Source: an uncultured Oscillospiraceae bacterium
GTDB lineage: Bacteria; Bacillota; Clostridia; Oscillospirales; Oscillospiraceae
NCBI GenBank assembly: GCA_934662925.1
Contig: CAKUKL010000006.1
Coordinates: 1 to 20,326, forward strand
Length of the DNA stretch: 20,326 nt
Reading direction: 5' to 3'
This document shows positions 1 through 7,143 of this stretch, piece after piece. The translations under genes were made by a program, and so were the position numbers. The number at the start of each line of letters is the position of its first letter. Positions within the stretch are counted from its first letter, which is position 1. Under the pieces are notes generated by a model. That model saw nothing but the letters and a program-made list of their open reading frames with translations, was not told the DNA's origin and made no database searches.

Positions 1-232
1 CTGACGAACGCTGGGACGTGATTGCCACCGCGTCCACCTGCCCCTGTTCCGCCGCTTCCCGGCAAAGCCGGATCATGGCGCTTTCCCAGTCGGCGGGGTC
101 CTGCTCCGCCCAGCCGTTTTCAAGAAAATCGGGGTGGTACCTGACCTGAGCGGCAAACCGCGTCCGGGCGCACTCATCCAGAAGCGTGCCCCGCATGCCG
201 GATGTTCCCACATCCAGAACCAATATGTTCAT
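1..232 (-). CDS. FGGY-family carbohydrate kinase, N-terminal fragment (runs off window)
   Basis: Only the first 77 codons are in the window; the gene continues past the left edge. The protein begins MNILVLDVGTSGMRGTLLDE, the first phosphate-binding loop of the FGGY kinase N-lobe (Asp7, Gly9, Thr10, Ser11). About residues 70-77 it reads AITSQRSS, matching the conserved strand that is NQRE in glycerol kinase and GQMH in xylulokinase. FGGY kinases phosphorylate sugars or polyols with ATP in the cytoplasm. The ATG at 232-230 has a GAGGAGGG ribosome site four bases upstream. It is the last visible gene of the ulaG operon, 15 bases after the propeller gene. The substrate is unknown; the SQRSS signature differs from the LyxK-like kinase at 10357-11877, so the two are probably not redundant. 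Confidence 0.85.
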   Translation of the reverse strand, partial: MNILVLDVGTSGMRGTLLDECARTRFAAQVRYHPDFLENGWAEQDPADWESAMIRLCREAAEQGQVDAVAITSQRSS

Positions 233-247
233 GCCGCCCTCCTCTCG

Positions 248-1285
248 TCAGTCCCGTTCCACCTCGTACATGGCGATCTCATCCGTCTCCCGGTTGGCCG
301 CCAGGATCACCGGCTTGCCCGCCCGGTAAAAGATCAGGCAGTTCGCCGGGCCGCTGCCCTGATCGATCTGCTCCCAGCGATAGCGGGCGTTCTCCCGGTC
401 ATACAGAAAACACAGCAGTTCCCTCTTGTCTTCCCGGTTGCCGCAGACAGCTACCGGTGTGCCATAAAATTCTCCGGCGCAAATGGCATGGAGGAACGGA
501 GTCTTTTCCGGGTAATCGAACACCTTCTGATAGCGCCCGTTCTCCCGACGATAGATGCTGATCTGGTCGCCGTGGAACGGCCCCATGGTAAACAGCTCCG
601 GTATGCCGTCTTCGTCCAGATCTACCAGCAGCGCGTCGCTGGTGGGCTCGTCAATGAGCTGCTCGATCTGCCAGTCCCCGTCAAGTTCCTCCGGCGGCGT
701 GAAAAGGTACACGCCGGACTGACAGGAGATTACCGCCCGGTCGCCGCTGCCGCCAGAACAGCGGGTATAGCCGTGGTTGCGGAGCAGTCCCTCCATGACC
801 GGTCGAAGCTCGACCTTTCCCTTCCGGGGATCGTCCGGCAGAATGCCCGCGTACACCGTCCCGGGAAAGCGCCAGTCATCCTTATACTCATGGCCGGACT
901 TGAGCGCGCAGGCCAGCAGATAATTCACGCCGTTTTTCGCAAAAATGTCAAAGCGGTGGACAAAGGGCAGGTCGCACAGCTTTGTGATCCGCCACTGCCC
1001 GTCCTCCCACGAGGCCGTCACCAGCATAGCCTCCTTGGAATCGTTGGGAGAATAAAACTTGTGAGTGGCCAGAAACATATTTTCCCGGTCGGGCATGGGC
1101 ACCATGGTCATCACGCCGCCCGGCTCCTCCCAGACCGTGTCCAGCAGGTTTCCCTCAAGGTCGAACCGCTGGCATGGGGCGTGCTTTTCCGCCGCCACCA
1201 GCAGGCACTCCCGTCCCTGAACCGTCACCTGGGACAATGCGTAGCACTTTTCCAGCGCCCCGATCACTTTTTTCGTATACTTCAC
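248..1285 (-). CDS. FG-GAP/VCBS-like beta-propeller protein, cytoplasmic, function unknown
   Basis: A 345-residue protein rich in short beta-strand-like repeats. Residues 221-230 (VDLDEDGIPE) match the DxDxDG calcium-binding loop of FG-GAP/VCBS propeller blades, and further blade-like segments with bulky-polar alternation (for example YAGILPDD, ISIYRRENG) surround it. There is no signal peptide or membrane segment, which is unusual because most FG-GAP proteins are extracellular. The start is GTG at 1285-1283, with GGAGGGG five bases upstream. It lies between ulaG (32-base gap) and an FGGY kinase (15-base gap), so it is almost certainly co-transcribed with sugar-acid enzymes. It could be a lactonase-like or epimerase-like propeller enzyme or a binding protein. 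No catalytic residues can be named. Confidence 0.75.
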   Translation of the reverse strand: MKYTKKVIGALEKCYALSQVTVQGRECLLVAAEKHAPCQRFDLEGNLLDTVWEEPGGVMTMVPMPDRENMFLATHKFYSPNDSKEAMLVTASWEDGQWRITKLCDLPFVHRFDIFAKNGVNYLLACALKSGHEYKDDWRFPGTVYAGILPDDPRKGKVELRPVMEGLLRNHGYTRCSGGSGDRAVISCQSGVYLFTPPEELDGDWQIEQLIDEPTSDALLVDLDEDGIPELFTMGPFHGDQISIYRRENGRYQKVFDYPEKTPFLHAICAGEFYGTPVAVCGNREDKRELLCFLYDRENARYRWEQIDQGSGPANCLIFYRAGKPVILAANRETDEIAMYEVERD

Positions 1286-1317
1286 TTTGACCCCTCCGAG
1301 TCGGGCGGCCCGCGCCG

Positions 1318-2376
1318 TTACAGTACGCTGGGGAAGGGGACGTTCTGCTCATCGGTAAAGCAGTCCTCAAACCCTCTGCGGTAATGGAACTGCACCTTGT
1401 CCTTGTCCGCGGGCCACACATACTTTCCGCCCACATCCCAGATGAAGGGATGGAACTTATAATCCAGCACGTTCTTTTTATAATTGTATACCAGCAGGAT
1501 CTCATTGGGATCCGCCTTGAAGTTGGTCCACACGTCGTAGTGGATGGGGATGACCACCTGACACTGAAGGGCCTCGGCCATGCGCAGGATATCCACCGAG
1601 GTCATCTTGTCCTGATTGCCGGCGGGGTTCTCACCGTAGGAGCCGAAGGCCACGTCGATGTGGTTCTCCTTGCCATGCTTGGCGTAGCGGACGGAATAAT
1701 GGGAATCACCGCTGTGGTAAATGTTGCCCGCAGGGGTCTTGATAAGGTAGTTCACGGCCTTGTCGTCCATATCATCGGGCAGCTTTCCGCGGATGTCCTC
1801 GTCCGCTGTGACGATGCACGTCCGGTCAAAGGAGTCCAGCACCACGATCTCACAGTCGCCGACCTTAATGGCGTCGCCGGGCTTCACCACGCGGCAGCGC
1901 TCCTCCGGAACGCCGTAACTCAGCCATTTCTCCACGCTTTTCTTCGGGCCGATGAACGGCATGTCCTTTTTGACATTTTTCAGCACCGCCGCGGCAAAGA
2001 AGGGATCAATGTGGTCGTTGTGATAATGGGTGGACAGCACCGCGTCCACATCGGTCACGGCGAAGGGATCGTACACGATGGGCGCCGCCCGGAGGTTCGG
2101 CTGAGTCATCCGGCCGCCGGTCATGTTCCGCATCTGGTGGAAGGGATCCATTTCCTTTTTCTTCTGGGTGCGCTTTCCGTTGCCGAACCAGAGGTCGATG
2201 GCAATGTTGGTATTGCGCTCCGACTTGATCCACAAGCCGGTGCAGCCCAGCCACCACATGGCCACCGTGCCCGGCGCGACCTGCTCCGCGTCGATCTCCT
2301 CGTTCAGCCACGTGCCCCACTCAGGGAACGCGCCGAGGATCCAGGATTCACGGGTAATTTCATCTACTTTGCTCAT
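1318..2376 (-). CDS. ulaG: UlaG-type metallo-beta-lactamase-fold lactonase (L-ascorbate-6-phosphate lactonase family)
   Basis: A 352-residue protein resembling Escherichia coli UlaG along its whole length, as recalled: a near-identical N-terminus ([20 protein letters not shown]), [22 protein letters not shown] at 205-212 and the C-terminal RGFEDCFT. The metal site is present: HYHNDH at 117-122 and HSGDSH at 221-226, with PIHYDVW further on. UlaG opens the lactone ring of L-ascorbate 6-phosphate to 3-keto-L-gulonate 6-phosphate in the cytoplasm. No ascorbate PTS (ulaABC) or ulaDEF gene is seen in the window, so the true substrate may be another phosphorylated lactone, perhaps made by the adjacent FGGY kinase. 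The start ATG at 2376 has GGTGAAG four bases upstream. It is the first gene of a three-gene block behind the promoter at 2441-2469. Confidence 0.9.
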   Translation of the reverse strand: MSKVDEITRESWILGAFPEWGTWLNEEIDAEQVAPGTVAMWWLGCTGLWIKSERNTNIAIDLWFGNGKRTQKKKEMDPFHQMRNMTGGRMTQPNLRAAPIVYDPFAVTDVDAVLSTHYHNDHIDPFFAAAVLKNVKKDMPFIGPKKSVEKWLSYGVPEERCRVVKPGDAIKVGDCEIVVLDSFDRTCIVTADEDIRGKLPDDMDDKAVNYLIKTPAGNIYHSGDSHYSVRYAKHGKENHIDVAFGSYGENPAGNQDKMTSVDILRMAEALQCQVVIPIHYDVWTNFKADPNEILLVYNYKKNVLDYKFHPFIWDVGGKYVWPADKDKVQFHYRRGFEDCFTDEQNVPFPSVL

Positions 2377-2427
2377 AAAACTTCACCGCTTTCAAACAAT
2401 CATAATAGCATCATTTTTCCGTTGCTA

Positions 2428-2441
2428 TTTCATCGTTTATA
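2428..2441 (-). promoter_or_regulatory. Candidate LacI-family operator at the ulaG promoter (weak)
   Basis: TTTCATCGTTTATA on the plus strand has a central CG and matches the kinase operator at 11914-11927 at 9 of 14 positions. It touches the -10 element and predicted start of the ulaG promoter, the same placement as the other candidate sites. On its own the match is weak in this AT-rich gap. Confidence 0.3.
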
Positions 2442-2469
2442 TGATACCATTGCAATGATAAATCGTCAA
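2441..2469 (-). promoter_or_regulatory. Sigma-A-type promoter of the ulaG block
   Basis: On the minus strand, TTGACG (2469-2464) and TATCAT (2446-2441) are separated by 17 bases, pointing toward ulaG about 65 bases downstream. It lies in the AT-rich 2377-2561 gap. CAATGAT occurs twice in this gap (2453-2459 and 2484-2490), 31 bases apart. I see no clear terminator for the upstream SDR gene here, so readthrough is possible. Confidence 0.6.
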
Positions 2470-2561
2470 TTTGTGAATATAAACAATGATTTAACGATTA
2501 TTTTGTCTGTAAAATTTCATATATGAGCGTTTACTTTCGTTTTAGCATCAATTCCCCTGCA

Positions 2562-3341
2562 TTACTCCGTGGGGCCGCCTACGGAATAGACCTGACCGTT
2601 GATGAAATCGGCCTCGTCCGAGGCCAGGAACGCCACGAAGGCCGCCAGCTCCTCGGGCTTGCCCCAGCGGGGGAAACCGCTGCGCTTCACATCCCGGGCC
2701 AGCAGCTCTTCCTTGGTCATGTTTTTGCGCACCTTACCCGGCGCGTCCCCGCAGGGGGCGACCACCACGGTGTTGATGCGAATGCCCAGATCCACCACCT
2801 CGTAGGCAAGGCCCGTGGTAAAGCCGTGAATGCCCGCCTTGGCGGCGCAGTATTCCGCCTCGCCGGGGCAGCCCCGCAGGCCGGCGCCGGAGGACATGTT
2901 GATGATGCGGCCATAGCCCCGCTCCGCCATGTGATTGATGGCCGCGCGGGTAGTGTACATGCAGGCGTACAGATTCTTCGTCAGGACATAGTCCCAGGTC
3001 TCCTCATCGGAGGTCAGGAACGTATTGGGGAACGTCAGCGGGCCGCCGCCCACATTGTTTACGATAATGTCCAGATGGCCGAACTCCTTGATGGTGTCCG
3101 CCACCATCTGCTTGACCTCGTGGTTTTTCATCACGTCGCAGCCAGTGGCGATCGCCCGGCGGCCCAGTGCGCGGATCTCCTCCGCCACCGCTTCCGCCCG
3201 GGTGACGACGATGTCGTCCACCACGACGTCGCAGCCCTCTTCCGCCAGACGGATGGCGGTGGCCCGGCCGATCCACTGGCCGGCGCCGGTGACGATGGCG
3301 ACCTTTCCCTCATTCCGGGTGGGTCCAAACCCTTTTTCCAT
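2562..3341 (-). CDS. Short-chain dehydrogenase/reductase, SDR family (copy 1, altered glycine motif)
   Basis: A 259-residue classical SDR, an NAD(P)-dependent alcohol or ketone oxidoreductase. Visible motifs are the Rossmann loop TGAGQWIG at 18-25, NNVGG near 96, the catalytic-Ser segment NMSSGAG at 148-154 and Y164-x3-K168. The loop departs from TGxxxGxG: the middle glycine is Trp23 (codon TGG), where its neighbour has Gly. Fold and catalytic residues otherwise look intact. An upstream in-frame ATG at 3431 exists, but the ATG at 3341-3339 is preferred: it has GGAGGA seven bases upstream and aligns with the paralogue's start (MEKGFGPTRNEGK against MEQGFGSTRNEGK). It lies 73 bases after copy 2 and is the last gene of the liv operon. 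The substrate is unknown. Confidence 0.88.
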   Translation of the reverse strand: MEKGFGPTRNEGKVAIVTGAGQWIGRATAIRLAEEGCDVVVDDIVVTRAEAVAEEIRALGRRAIATGCDVMKNHEVKQMVADTIKEFGHLDIIVNNVGGGPLTFPNTFLTSDEETWDYVLTKNLYACMYTTRAAINHMAERGYGRIINMSSGAGLRGCPGEAEYCAAKAGIHGFTTGLAYEVVDLGIRINTVVVAPCGDAPGKVRKNMTKEELLARDVKRSGFPRWGKPEELAAFVAFLASDEADFINGQVYSVGGPTE

Positions 3342-3414
3342 ATAGCTTCCTCCGTTTCCGTTTTTCACATCGGCCTTGGCCTTCCGCGGCTTGCCCGCGG
3401 TACGCTTCGTTTCC

Positions 3415-4197
3415 TTATTCACTGACGCCACCCATGCGGTAGAGCTGACCGTTGATGAAATCAGCCTCGTCGGATGCCAAAAATGCCACCAATGCGGCCA
3501 CTTCCTCCGGACGGCCCCGTCTGGGGTAATTGCAGCGGTGGAGGTCCCGCTCCAGAATAGCCTTTACCATGGGGTCGGCGGTATCTTCTGGCTCTCCGCT
3601 GTCCGTAGGCGCCACAGCCACGCAGTTCATCCGCACGCCGTCGTTGACCACCTCGTGGGACACGCCCAGCGTAAAGCCGTACAGCGCGAACTTGGCCGCA
3701 GTGTACTCCGCGGAGCCATACATGCCCCGGACGCCCGCACCGGAGGAGATATTTACGATCTTTCCGGTATGGCGGCCAACCATGTGATTGATCACTGCGC
3801 TGGAGCACAGCATGGCGCTCTTCAGGTTCTTGGCCATGACAAACTCCCAGTCCTCCACTTCAGAGGTTCGGAAATCCGTGGGATGCTTCGGATCCAGCGG
3901 CCCGCCCACGTTATTCACCAGAATATCGATCTTGCCGAACTTCACCAGCGCGTCGGCCACCATCTGCCGGACCTCCCGGTTTTTCGTCACGTCTGCGCCG
4001 CTGACCATAGCCTTCCGGCCAAGGGCTTCCACCTCGGATGCCACAGCCTGCGCCCGCTCGGCCGCAATGTCATTGACCACAACGTCGCAGCCCTCTTCTG
4101 CCAGGCGCAGGCAGATAGCCCGGCCGATGCCCCGGCCGCCGCCGGTCACTATCGCGATCTTGCCCTCATTTCGGGTGCTGCCGAAACCCTGTTCCAT
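3415..4197 (-). CDS. Short-chain dehydrogenase/reductase, SDR family (copy 2, canonical motifs)
   Basis: A 260-residue classical SDR with an intact TGGGRGIG cofactor loop at 18-25, VVNDIAAER after strand two, NNVGG near 95-99, NISSGAG near 149-155 and the catalytic pair Y165/K169 (YTAAK). The C-terminal FINGQLYRMGG is typical of FabG-like SDRs. An Asp in the strand-two loop (VVND, 41-44) leaves NAD versus NADP preference open. It is closely related to copy 1 across its length, including the unusual shared start ME-GFG-TRNEGK, so the pair arose by tandem duplication. The start ATG at 4197 has AAGGA ten bases upstream. It follows the solute-binding protein gene by 92 bases that contain a strong hairpin. 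It probably oxidises or reduces the imported compound. Confidence 0.9.
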   Translation of the reverse strand: MEQGFGSTRNEGKIAIVTGGGRGIGRAICLRLAEEGCDVVVNDIAAERAQAVASEVEALGRKAMVSGADVTKNREVRQMVADALVKFGKIDILVNNVGGPLDPKHPTDFRTSEVEDWEFVMAKNLKSAMLCSSAVINHMVGRHTGKIVNISSGAGVRGMYGSAEYTAAKFALYGFTLGVSHEVVNDGVRMNCVAVAPTDSGEPEDTADPMVKAILERDLHRCNYPRRGRPEEVAALVAFLASDEADFINGQLYRMGGVSE

Positions 4198-4233
4198 GTA
4201 TTCAACATCCTTTCCATATGTCTTTGATTATGG

Positions 4234-4266
4234 CGCCAGCCGTACAGAAATTCTGTACGGCTGGCG
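4234..4266 (-). other. Strong intercistronic hairpin between binding-protein and SDR genes
   Basis: A perfect 16-bp inverted repeat (4234-4249 with 4251-4266) lies between the stop of the binding-protein gene and the SDR copy 2 ribosome site. On the minus strand no U-run follows, so it does not look like a simple terminator. Such hairpins often block 3' decay, which would raise the amount of binding-protein message relative to the downstream SDR genes. That role is inference. Confidence 0.7.
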
Positions 4267-4289
4267 TCCGTTTATGCTTCGCTTCGATC

Positions 4290-5585
4290 TCAGTGCTCCA
4301 GAGAACCAACGTAAACCTCGAACGCAGCCTGAACGAAATCGATATCCAGATAGCCGCCGTCGATCAGGGTGGCCTCGCCGTTCACCATGGTCTTCATGTA
4401 GTAGTCGCTGATGGAGTCACAGGTACGGGTCTGGCCGAAGTCGCCGCGGGCGACCATCTTGTAGGTACCAACGGGGGTATCCCACACCATGCCGTTGTTG
4501 AGCACTTCGCGCACCGCGTCCTTGTCGGTGGTGCCAGCCTGCTGCAGGGCACCGATCAGGGCAAAGAAGGAGGTGGAGCTGACGACCTCGGGGGAATCCC
4601 ACTCGCCGTAGTAGTCAATGTAGGCCTGCTTGAACTCCTTGGCCAGATCGGTCAGGGGCTCGGCAAACTCGGTGGGCAGGGCGCAGTTGATAAAGCCTTC
4701 CGCGTCAGCGGCGTCAATAAAGTTCAGCATCAGCTTGGCGGCAAAGGGGGAGGTGGAGAACATATCGCCCTCATAACCGGCCTGCCGGACGGACTTGCAG
4801 GCGTTGCCGATGGCGTTGGGGCCGCCGCCCACGGGAACAAACACGTCGGGGTTCAACTGGACCACCTTGGTGGCCACGGCGGACAGGTCGGTGGAGTCGG
4901 CGGGGTATCCGATGGAGACGACCTCGACCTCAGGCCACAGAGCCGCCATGATGTTCACGAACAACTGGCCGTCGGTCTCGCCGGAGGCGGAGTCGGGGTG
5001 GATGGACACGACGGTCTTGGCTTCGGGATGAGCGGTGAAGTACCAAGAGTTCATAGCCGCGGCCATGGCGTTCTTGGCGCCGACCTCGTAGACATACTGC
5101 CAGTCATTGGCGTAAATGTCGGAGCTGGCAGTCTCGGCAAAGGTCACGACCTGATTTTCCTCACAGGTGTGCAGCCACGGATCGACCATGTTGGTGTCGG
5201 AGATAATGTAATCCACCTTGTCCTCATAGATCAGCTTCTCAACACCGGCCTGCGCGGTGTCCGCGTTGCCGTCGCTGTCATAGGCGATCATGTTCAGGGT
5301 GTACGCGGTGCCGCCGATGTCCACGCCGCCGTTCTTGTTGACGTGGTCGACCCAGGACACCAGAGAGTTGTACATGCCGAGACCGATGCCATTGGAGAAC
5401 TGGCAGATCAGGCCGAAGCTCAGCACGTTGTCGCCGGTCTCACCGCCGGGGGCGGGCGTCTCTTCGCCGGTCGTCTGAGAGGGAGCGGGCTGCTGGCTGT
5501 CGCTCGCCGGCTTGTTGGAGCAGCCGGTCAGCATGCAGGCAATGATCATTGCCAGCGCAAGAAGGGTCGCTGTGAGTCGTTTCAT
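4290..5585 (-). CDS. ABC transporter solute-binding lipoprotein, Liv/Peripla_BP_6 type
   Basis: A 431-residue substrate-binding lipoprotein. The N-terminus MKRLTATLLALAMIIACMLTGCS is a lipoprotein signal with lipobox LTGC and Cys22 as the lipidation site, followed by a Ser/Pro/Thr/Glu-rich linker to about residue 50. The rest fits a type I periplasmic-binding fold of the LivJ/LivK/AmiC group (NGIGLGMYNSLVSWVDHVNKNGG, then YDSDGNADTAQAGVEKLI and YIISDTNMVDPWL). This family binds branched-chain amino acids, amides, urea, aromatic acids and other small polar solutes, so the ligand cannot be assigned. The ATG at 5585-5583 is chosen because AAGGAGA lies six bases upstream; an in-frame ATG at 5606 lacks this. 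It sits just after livF, completing the importer. Confidence 0.92.
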   Translation of the reverse strand: MKRLTATLLALAMIIACMLTGCSNKPASDSQQPAPSQTTGEETPAPGGETGDNVLSFGLICQFSNGIGLGMYNSLVSWVDHVNKNGGVDIGGTAYTLNMIAYDSDGNADTAQAGVEKLIYEDKVDYIISDTNMVDPWLHTCEENQVVTFAETASSDIYANDWQYVYEVGAKNAMAAAMNSWYFTAHPEAKTVVSIHPDSASGETDGQLFVNIMAALWPEVEVVSIGYPADSTDLSAVATKVVQLNPDVFVPVGGGPNAIGNACKSVRQAGYEGDMFSTSPFAAKLMLNFIDAADAEGFINCALPTEFAEPLTDLAKEFKQAYIDYYGEWDSPEVVSSTSFFALIGALQQAGTTDKDAVREVLNNGMVWDTPVGTYKMVARGDFGQTRTCDSISDYYMKTMVNGEATLIDGGYLDIDFVQAAFEVYVGSLEH

Positions 5586-5657
5586 GGTAAATCTCCTTTT
5601 CTTCATTCTTTCTTTTATTGCAGAGCCTTCAGGCCCCAGGGTACGAATCAGGCTCGG

Positions 5658-6371
5658 TCAGTCTCCGCCAAGGTAGAAGCGCTTCACGTCGGGGTCGTCC
5701 AGCAGATCCGCGGACTGGCCCTCCATGACGATGCGTCCCAGCTCCAGCACATAGGCCCGTGAAGACAGCTTCAGCGCCATGCGGCTGTTCTGCTCCACCA
5801 GCAGTACGCTGATGCCCATCTCCTCATTGATCTGGCGGACGATCTTGCCCACCTCGCTGACCATAATGGGGGACAGGCCCACGGACGGCTCGTCCAGTAG
5901 CAACATCCGGGGCTTGGCCATCAGCGCCCGGCCGACTGCCAGCATTTGCTGCTCACCGCCACTCAGGGAGCCGCCGTCCTGTTTCCGCCGCTCGTTAAGG
6001 ATGGGGAAATGCTGATAGATAAACTCCAGATCCTTCTGGATGCCGTCCCGATCCTGTCGCTGGTACGCACCTACCAGCAGATTGTCCTGCACGGACATCT
6101 GGCCGAAGATCCGCCGTCCCGCGGGGACCTGCACAAGGCCGGCCTTCACGATGCCCGCCGCGGCGGTCTTTTCAATGTGCTTGCCGTCAAAGATGATCGT
6201 GCCCTCCGCGGGGTGGAGCAGGCCGGAAATGGTATTGATGACCGTGGTCTTGCCCGCGCCGTTGGCGCCGACGATGGAGACGACCTCTCCCTGTTCCACG
6301 TGAAGAGAGACGTGCTCAACAGCGGCGGCCTTACCGTACTTGATGGTAACGTCGTTCACTTCCAGAAACAT
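5658..6371 (-). CDS. livF: Liv-type ABC transporter ATP-binding protein LivF
   Basis: A 237-residue ATPase subunit of the branched-chain amino acid (HAAT) importer family. It shows Walker A GANGAGKT at 35-42, signature LSGGEQQ at 136-142 and Walker B MLLLDEPS at 156-163. The C-terminus is short, as usual for LivF. It works as a heterodimer with LivG on the inner face of the membrane. The ATG at 6371 is preceded by GAGGAG, and the gene starts four bases after the livG stop, so the two are translationally close. The substrate is set by the binding protein, not by this subunit. Confidence 0.95.
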   Translation of the reverse strand: MFLEVNDVTIKYGKAAAVEHVSLHVEQGEVVSIVGANGAGKTTVINTISGLLHPAEGTIIFDGKHIEKTAAAGIVKAGLVQVPAGRRIFGQMSVQDNLLVGAYQRQDRDGIQKDLEFIYQHFPILNERRKQDGGSLSGGEQQMLAVGRALMAKPRMLLLDEPSVGLSPIMVSEVGKIVRQINEEMGISVLLVEQNSRMALKLSSRAYVLELGRIVMEGQSADLLDDPDVKRFYLGGD

Positions 6372-6375
6372 ATCG

Positions 6376-7143
6376 TCACTCCTCTCTTCCCAGATAGGCT
6401 TCGATGACCTGCTCGTTCTTCCGGATCTCCTCCGGCAGGCCCTCCGCGATCTTCGCGCCGTGGTCCAGCACCACCAGCCGGTCGCACAGGCTCATGACTG
6501 CGCTCATGTTGTGCTCGATCATCATAATGGTGACGCCCTCGTCCCGGATCATCCGGATCAGATCCAGCACCTCGGCCACCTCGGTCTGGTTCATGCCGGT
6601 CAGGGGTTCATCCAGCAGCAGGAGCTTTGGTCGGATGGCCAGCGCCACACAGATGCTCAGGATACGCTGATAGCCGTGGGGCAGGTTGCCCGCCAGCTCG
6701 TCCTTCAGCGCGCCCATGCCCATTTTTTCCACGATCTCCTCGGCCTGACGGCGAAGCTCCGCCTCTTCCTCCAACGCGGAGTGCAGCCGGAGCAGCCGGG
6801 CCAGCTTGTTGGTCTTATAGTGGATGTGGAACGCGTAAAACACGTTGTCCAGCACAGACAGATCCATGAACAGCAGCGAGGCCTGGAAATTCCGGCCGAT
6901 GCCCAGCATGGCCGCCTCATGGGTCTTGATGCCGGTGATGTCTTTCCCCTGGAAGGAGATCTTGCCCGAAGTGGGCGGGAAGAAACCGGAGATCTGGTTC
7001 AGCAGCGTGGTCTTGCCCGCGCCGTTGGGGCCGATAATGCCCAGGATCTCCCCTTCGTAGGTCTGAAATGTCACGTCATCGGTGGCGACAAGGCCGCCAA
7101 ACTTTTTGACCAGATGCTCAACTTCAAGGATCGCCGCGCTCAT
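6376..7143 (-). CDS. livG: Liv-type ABC transporter ATP-binding protein LivG
   Basis: A 255-residue ATPase. Walker A GPNGAGKT is at 38-45, the Q-loop lies in GRNFQ at 83-87 and Walker B LLLLDEPLTGMN begins near 174; the MIEHNM switch histidine and the C-terminal VIEAYLG are typical LivG features. The ABC signature is LPHGYQR at 154-160 instead of LSGGQ. LivG proteins commonly diverge here (LPYGQQR and similar), so it is probably functional. The ATG overlaps the livM stop as ATGA, indicating translational coupling; the upstream GGTGG site is weak, which fits coupling. Confidence 0.95.
   Translation of the reverse strand: MSAAILEVEHLVKKFGGLVATDDVTFQTYEGEILGIIGPNGAGKTTLLNQISGFFPPTSGKISFQGKDITGIKTHEAAMLGIGRNFQASLLFMDLSVLDNVFYAFHIHYKTNKLARLLRLHSALEEEAELRRQAEEIVEKMGMGALKDELAGNLPHGYQRILSICVALAIRPKLLLLDEPLTGMNQTEVAEVLDLIRMIRDEGVTIMMIEHNMSAVMSLCDRLVVLDHGAKIAEGLPEEIRKNEQVIEAYLGREE

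Noticed and set aside
134..1384. Long plus-strand open frame opposite the propeller gene, and similar ones opposite the SDRs (2523-3425, 3376-4227), the binding protein (4218-5762), livG/livM (6340-8273) and the FGGY kinase (10717-12105)
   Set aside because: These are antisense shadows common in GC-rich coding DNA. They lack ribosome sites and family motifs, have repetitive His/Gly/Val/Ala composition, and lie opposite genes with clear catalytic motifs.
3342..3431. Longer N-terminus for SDR copy 1 starting at 3431
   Set aside because: It would add a 30-residue Lys/Gly-rich tail absent from the paralogue and overlap the SDR copy 2 stop. The ATG at 3341 has a better-placed GGAGGA.
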